This document shows, piece by piece, positions 61,537 through 64,000 of a DNA stretch of 64,000 bases. The position numbers and the translations under genes are program-made. Positions within the stretch are counted from its first letter, which is position 1, and every line of letters starts with the position of its first letter. The notes under the pieces are model-generated. The model made no database searches, was not told where the DNA came from, and was given only the letters and a program-made list of their open reading frames with translations. Source of the stretch: Hymenobacter jejuensis (GTDB lineage: Bacteria > Bacteroidota > Bacteroidia > Cytophagales > Hymenobacteraceae); contig NZ_CP040896.1 of assembly GCF_006337165.1 (NCBI RefSeq), forward strand, positions 496,001 to 560,000, read 5' to 3'.

Positions 61537-62103
61537 CTAGAAATTGGGATTGTGGATCACGCCCACCGTCGTGTCGAATTCCACGGCCTGCCCACTCGGG
61601 ATGACGTGGTGCAGGTAGATGCCCCGCACTTTCACTGTTCGCAACTTGCCTTGGCTATTGGTATACTGAAAATCCCGCTTCAGCTCATGGCCGTTGTCGT
61701 GGGGCGTTTTCAGCAGGTTTTTTAGGTACTTCTTGAAATTGGTGTCGTCTTGGGTTGAGAAGCGGATGAAAAATTCCGGTTGCCCATCCGGCACCCCTGG
61801 CCCATCCTGCACAAAAGCCACTTGGGCGTTGTGCCAGCGGGCGGTGGTAGCTTTTTCGAGCGTCGAGCCGGCCGGTTCATAGGTCGGGGTTTCGCCCGTT
61901 GCCGACGAATAAAGTGTCACCATGTCCTCCCAGTTCTTCTTGGGAATGAGCACTATCGTATCCGCCGCCGCCGCGCTGAGGGTGGCTTGCGCCGGGGGCG
62001 TCTGGGCCTGAATCGAATTGCTGGCCGTCAGCAGGCCCAACCCAATAACGTACAGCAGGGCGCCACCTGCTGTAAGCACGCCAAGCGTTTTTGTCATTTT
62101 CAT
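61537..62103 (-). CDS. Exported protein ending in VIHNPxF motif (family member C)
   Basis: 188 residues from ATG 62103 (signal MKMTKTLGVLTAGGALLYVIG, cleavage near SIQAQ). The mature part has LIPKKNWEDMVTLYSSATG and PAGSTLEKATTARW, parallel to VPAKEWVAVVTAFTASLG and PQGSSLEDATDAIW of member A at 11485, and ends exactly TTVGVIHNPNF. So it is a periplasmic or secreted relative of the kinase-linked small proteins. Function unknown. Confidence 0.75.
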   Translation of the reverse strand: MKMTKTLGVLTAGGALLYVIGLGLLTASNSIQAQTPPAQATLSAAAADTIVLIPKKNWEDMVTLYSSATGETPTYEPAGSTLEKATTARWHNAQVAFVQDGPGVPDGQPEFFIRFSTQDDTNFKKYLKNLLKTPHDNGHELKRDFQYTNSQGKLRTVKVRGIYLHHVIPSGQAVEFDTTVGVIHNPNF

Positions 62104-62367
62104 AGAAGCAGGAAGGGCTGCGCAAGACATGAGTGCACCTCGATATGATAAATGTAACAAAAAATATAATTTTAAAAAGCAGGGCTTGAATTTACTGCCG
62201 AGTTGCTTTTCAACAACCCATGGTCAGCTTTCGCCCCGAAAAGCGTCGTGGAAGCTGACCGAAATACTGTGCTGTTTTGTGCGCGGTTTGTGCTTTCTTG
62301 GGGCATCAATGTTGCCATCAAAAATTTCAGCCTCAGGAAGATACAGCTGGTTGCAGCCCAATAGCCT

Positions 62368-63132
62368 ATGTTTGATTTAACAGGGAAACAGGCCGTCGTG
62401 ACGGGTGGCGGAAGCGGCATCGGCAAAGCCATTTCGGTGCTTTTTGCGCGGCAGGGCGCCGAAGTGCACATCCTCGAACTCAACCTGGAAGCCGGGCAGC
62501 ACACGGCCGAAGAAATACGCCACGCCGGCGGCCAAGCCCACGTGCATGCTGCCGACGTTAGCCAGCAGGCGCAGGTGGTAGCCGTTTTTCAGCAGATCGG
62601 CCGCGTCGATATTTTGGTCAACAACGCCGGCATCGCGCACATCGGCAACGTGGAAAACACCACCGAAACCGACTTTGAGCGCGTGTTTCAGGTAAATGTG
62701 AAGGGCGCTTACAACTGCCTGTTTGCCGCCGTGCCGCAGATGAAAGCGCAAGGCGGTGGCGTCATCGTAAACATGGCGTCCATTGCCGCGCAAGTTGGCC
62801 TCACCGACCGATTTGCGTATTCCACGAGCAAAGGGGCCATTTTTGCCATGACGCTCTCGGTGGCCCGCGACTACCTAGCCGCTGGCATTCGCTGCAACAG
62901 CATCTCGCCGGCCCGCGTGCACACGCCCTTCGTCGACGGGTTTATTGCCCAAAACTACGCCGGTCACGAAGACGAAATCTTCGCCAAACTCTCACGCAGT
63001 CAGCCTATTGGCCGCATGGGCCAGCCCGACGAAATTGCTGCCTTAGCGCTTTACCTCTGCTCCGACGAAGCCAGTTTCGTCACCGGCTGCGACTACCCGA
63101 TTGATGGCGGATTTATAAAGTTAAATAGTTGA
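62368..63132 (+). CDS. SDR family oxidoreductase (possible 2-keto-3-deoxy-fuconate/rhamnonate 4-dehydrogenase)
   Basis: 254 residues, classical SDR: TGGGSGIG (NAD site), NNAG, Ser in NMASIAA, YSTSK (Tyr/Lys) and PIDGG at the C-terminus. NAD preference is suggested by the acidic residue in HILELN after the second strand. The FAH-type gene follows after 53 bases. This pair is known in non-phosphorylative L-fucose/L-rhamnose breakdown, which is the likely but unproven role. Confidence 0.9.
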   Translation: MFDLTGKQAVVTGGGSGIGKAISVLFARQGAEVHILELNLEAGQHTAEEIRHAGGQAHVHAADVSQQAQVVAVFQQIGRVDILVNNAGIAHIGNVENTTETDFERVFQVNVKGAYNCLFAAVPQMKAQGGGVIVNMASIAAQVGLTDRFAYSTSKGAIFAMTLSVARDYLAAGIRCNSISPARVHTPFVDGFIAQNYAGHEDEIFAKLSRSQPIGRMGQPDEIAALALYLCSDEASFVTGCDYPIDGGFIKLNS

Positions 63133-63146
63133 CTATCAAATACTTA
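63122..63146. repeat. Intergenic palindromic element, copy 11
   Basis: Centre TTGA-CTA-TCAA, arms TAAATAGTTGA and TCAAATACTTA, 9 of 11 positions pairing. The SDR stop codon TGA is part of the left arm. Confidence 0.5.
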
Positions 63147-63185
63147 TAAAAATAAGTAATACCCTCCCCAAAGCCCTTTCCGCAC

Positions 63186-64000
63186 ATGAAACTCATCCGC
63201 TACGGCCAGCCCGGCCACGAGAAGCCCGGCATAATTCTCCACGACCAGCCCTACGACGTCTCCGCTTTCGGGCAGGACTACCACGAAGAATTCTTTGCCA
63301 CCGATGGCCTGCGGCGCTTGGCGGAATTTGTGCAAGCCCATGAAAATCAGCTCCTACCGATTGCGGCCGGCGAGCGCCTTGGCCCGCCCGTGGCGCGTCC
63401 GTCGAAGCTGCTGTGCATTGGCCTAAACTACGCCGACCACGCCCGCGAAACCGGCGCCACGCCCCCACCCGAGCCGGTGCTGTTTATGAAAGCCACCACC
63501 TCGTACGTCGGGCCCAACGACGACATCATCATCCCGAAAAACTCCACCAAAACCGATTGGGAAGTGGAGCTGGCTGTGGTCATTGGAAAGCGAGCATCGT
63601 ACGTAGAAGAAACTGAAGCTGAGCAATATATCGCAGGGTATGTACTGCACAATGATGTATCGGAGCGCGAGTTTCAGCTGGAGCGCAGCGGCACCTGGGA
63701 CAAGGGCAAAGGCTGCGACACCTTCGCGCCGGTGGGCCCGTTTATGGCCACACCCGATGAGATCGGCGACGTGAATAACCTGCGGCTGTGGCTGTCGGTG
63801 AACGGGCAGATGGTACAGGACGGCACCACGGCCAATCTTATTTTCAAAATCCCGTTTCTGATCAGCTACCTCAGCCAGTTTATGACCTTGCTGCCCGGCG
63901 ACATCATCTCGACCGGCACCCCGGCGGGCGTTGGGCTGGGCATGAAGCCGCCCGTGTACCTCAAGCCCGGCGACGTGGTGGAATTGGGCATCGACGGCCT
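63186..64000 (+). CDS. Fumarylacetoacetate hydrolase (FAH) family protein, C-terminus cut by window end
   Basis: 271 full codons visible, no stop. The N-terminal cap is MKLIRYGQPGHEKPGIILHD; the FAH domain has LLCIGLNYADHARETG, DWEVELAVVIGKRA (metal Glu pair), GYVLHNDVSEREFQ, WDKGKGCDTFAPVGPF and STGTPAGVGLGM. This close set fits 2-keto-3-deoxy-L-fuconate/ureidoglycolate-type hydrolases. With the SDR it suggests deoxy-sugar acid cleavage to pyruvate and a second product. Confidence 0.92.
   Translation, partial: MKLIRYGQPGHEKPGIILHDQPYDVSAFGQDYHEEFFATDGLRRLAEFVQAHENQLLPIAAGERLGPPVARPSKLLCIGLNYADHARETGATPPPEPVLFMKATTSYVGPNDDIIIPKNSTKTDWEVELAVVIGKRASYVEETEAEQYIAGYVLHNDVSEREFQLERSGTWDKGKGCDTFAPVGPFMATPDEIGDVNNLRLWLSVNGQMVQDGTTANLIFKIPFLISYLSQFMTLLPGDIISTGTPAGVGLGMKPPVYLKPGDVVELGIDG

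Noticed and set aside
1..64000. CRISPR arrays, tRNA/rRNA genes, insertion sequences, replication origin
   Set aside because: None was recognised on reading; no regularly spaced repeats, clover-leaf ends or transposase frames were seen.

Overview
The window looks like chromosomal DNA of a Hymenobacter-like member of the Bacteroidota (Cytophagales). This is an inference. The support is two SusC/SusD pairs, a one-protein hybrid two-component regulator beside a polysaccharide locus, many signal-peptide, lipoprotein and RR-type exported enzymes, weak ribosome binding sites, and GC-rich genes separated by AT-rich gaps. No rRNA, tRNA, CRISPR array, integrase or transposase was seen.

Layout. 0-3.2 kb: a GH5-type glycosidase (cut by the left edge) divergent from a GH30 glucosidase, then a pirin. 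3.2-8.9 kb (minus): an AT-rich acyltransferase, a carrier/HEAT/cNMP-binding fusion protein and a YitT membrane protein. 9.2-15 kb (minus): two TPR histidine kinases with almost the same kinase core, flanking two small proteins that end in the same C-terminal motif (VIHNPxF). 15.1-18.9 kb (minus): a compact four-gene cluster with a tail-fibre-like repeat protein, an aegerolysin-like/cysteine-protease-like protein, an RR-signal secreted protein and a small ABM-like protein. 19-28.4 kb: cupin, SGNH hydrolase, ScyD-like propeller, GH2, NIPSNAP, then an exported Gfo/Idh/MocA oxidoreductase translationally coupled to an ApbE flavin transferase. 28.9-38.2 kb (plus): SusC, SusD, double DUF1080, Gfo/Idh/MocA, DUF6807 and VOC genes, which fit oxidative (3-keto-glycoside) sugar breakdown. 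38.3-45.4 kb (minus): a TetR-controlled YbhGFSR-like export system with its own TolC. 46-48.7 kb: VOC, luciferase-like oxidoreductase and a carbonic anhydrase-like protein. 48.9-60.9 kb (plus): a complete fructan locus (fructose-sensor-type HTCS, SusC, SusD, sugar porter, fructokinase, GH32). 61-64 kb: a lone KaiB, a third VIHNPxF protein, and an SDR/FAH pair that suggests non-phosphorylative deoxy-sugar breakdown.

The most interesting signals are these. (1) The exported Gfo/Idh/MocA protein coupled to apbE carries a DGVTGAT sequence that fits the ApbE flavinylation motif Dxx[ST]GA[ST], so it may be a new type of flavinylated dehydrogenase. (2) Three small proteins of very different sequence all end in VIHNPxF. 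(3) About twelve intergenic palindromes share a TTGA-N3-TCAA centre and TTA-type flanks. (4) Matching 24-bp operator-like sites lie before tetR and before the tolC operon. (5) The 15-19 kb cluster may be an exported effector system.
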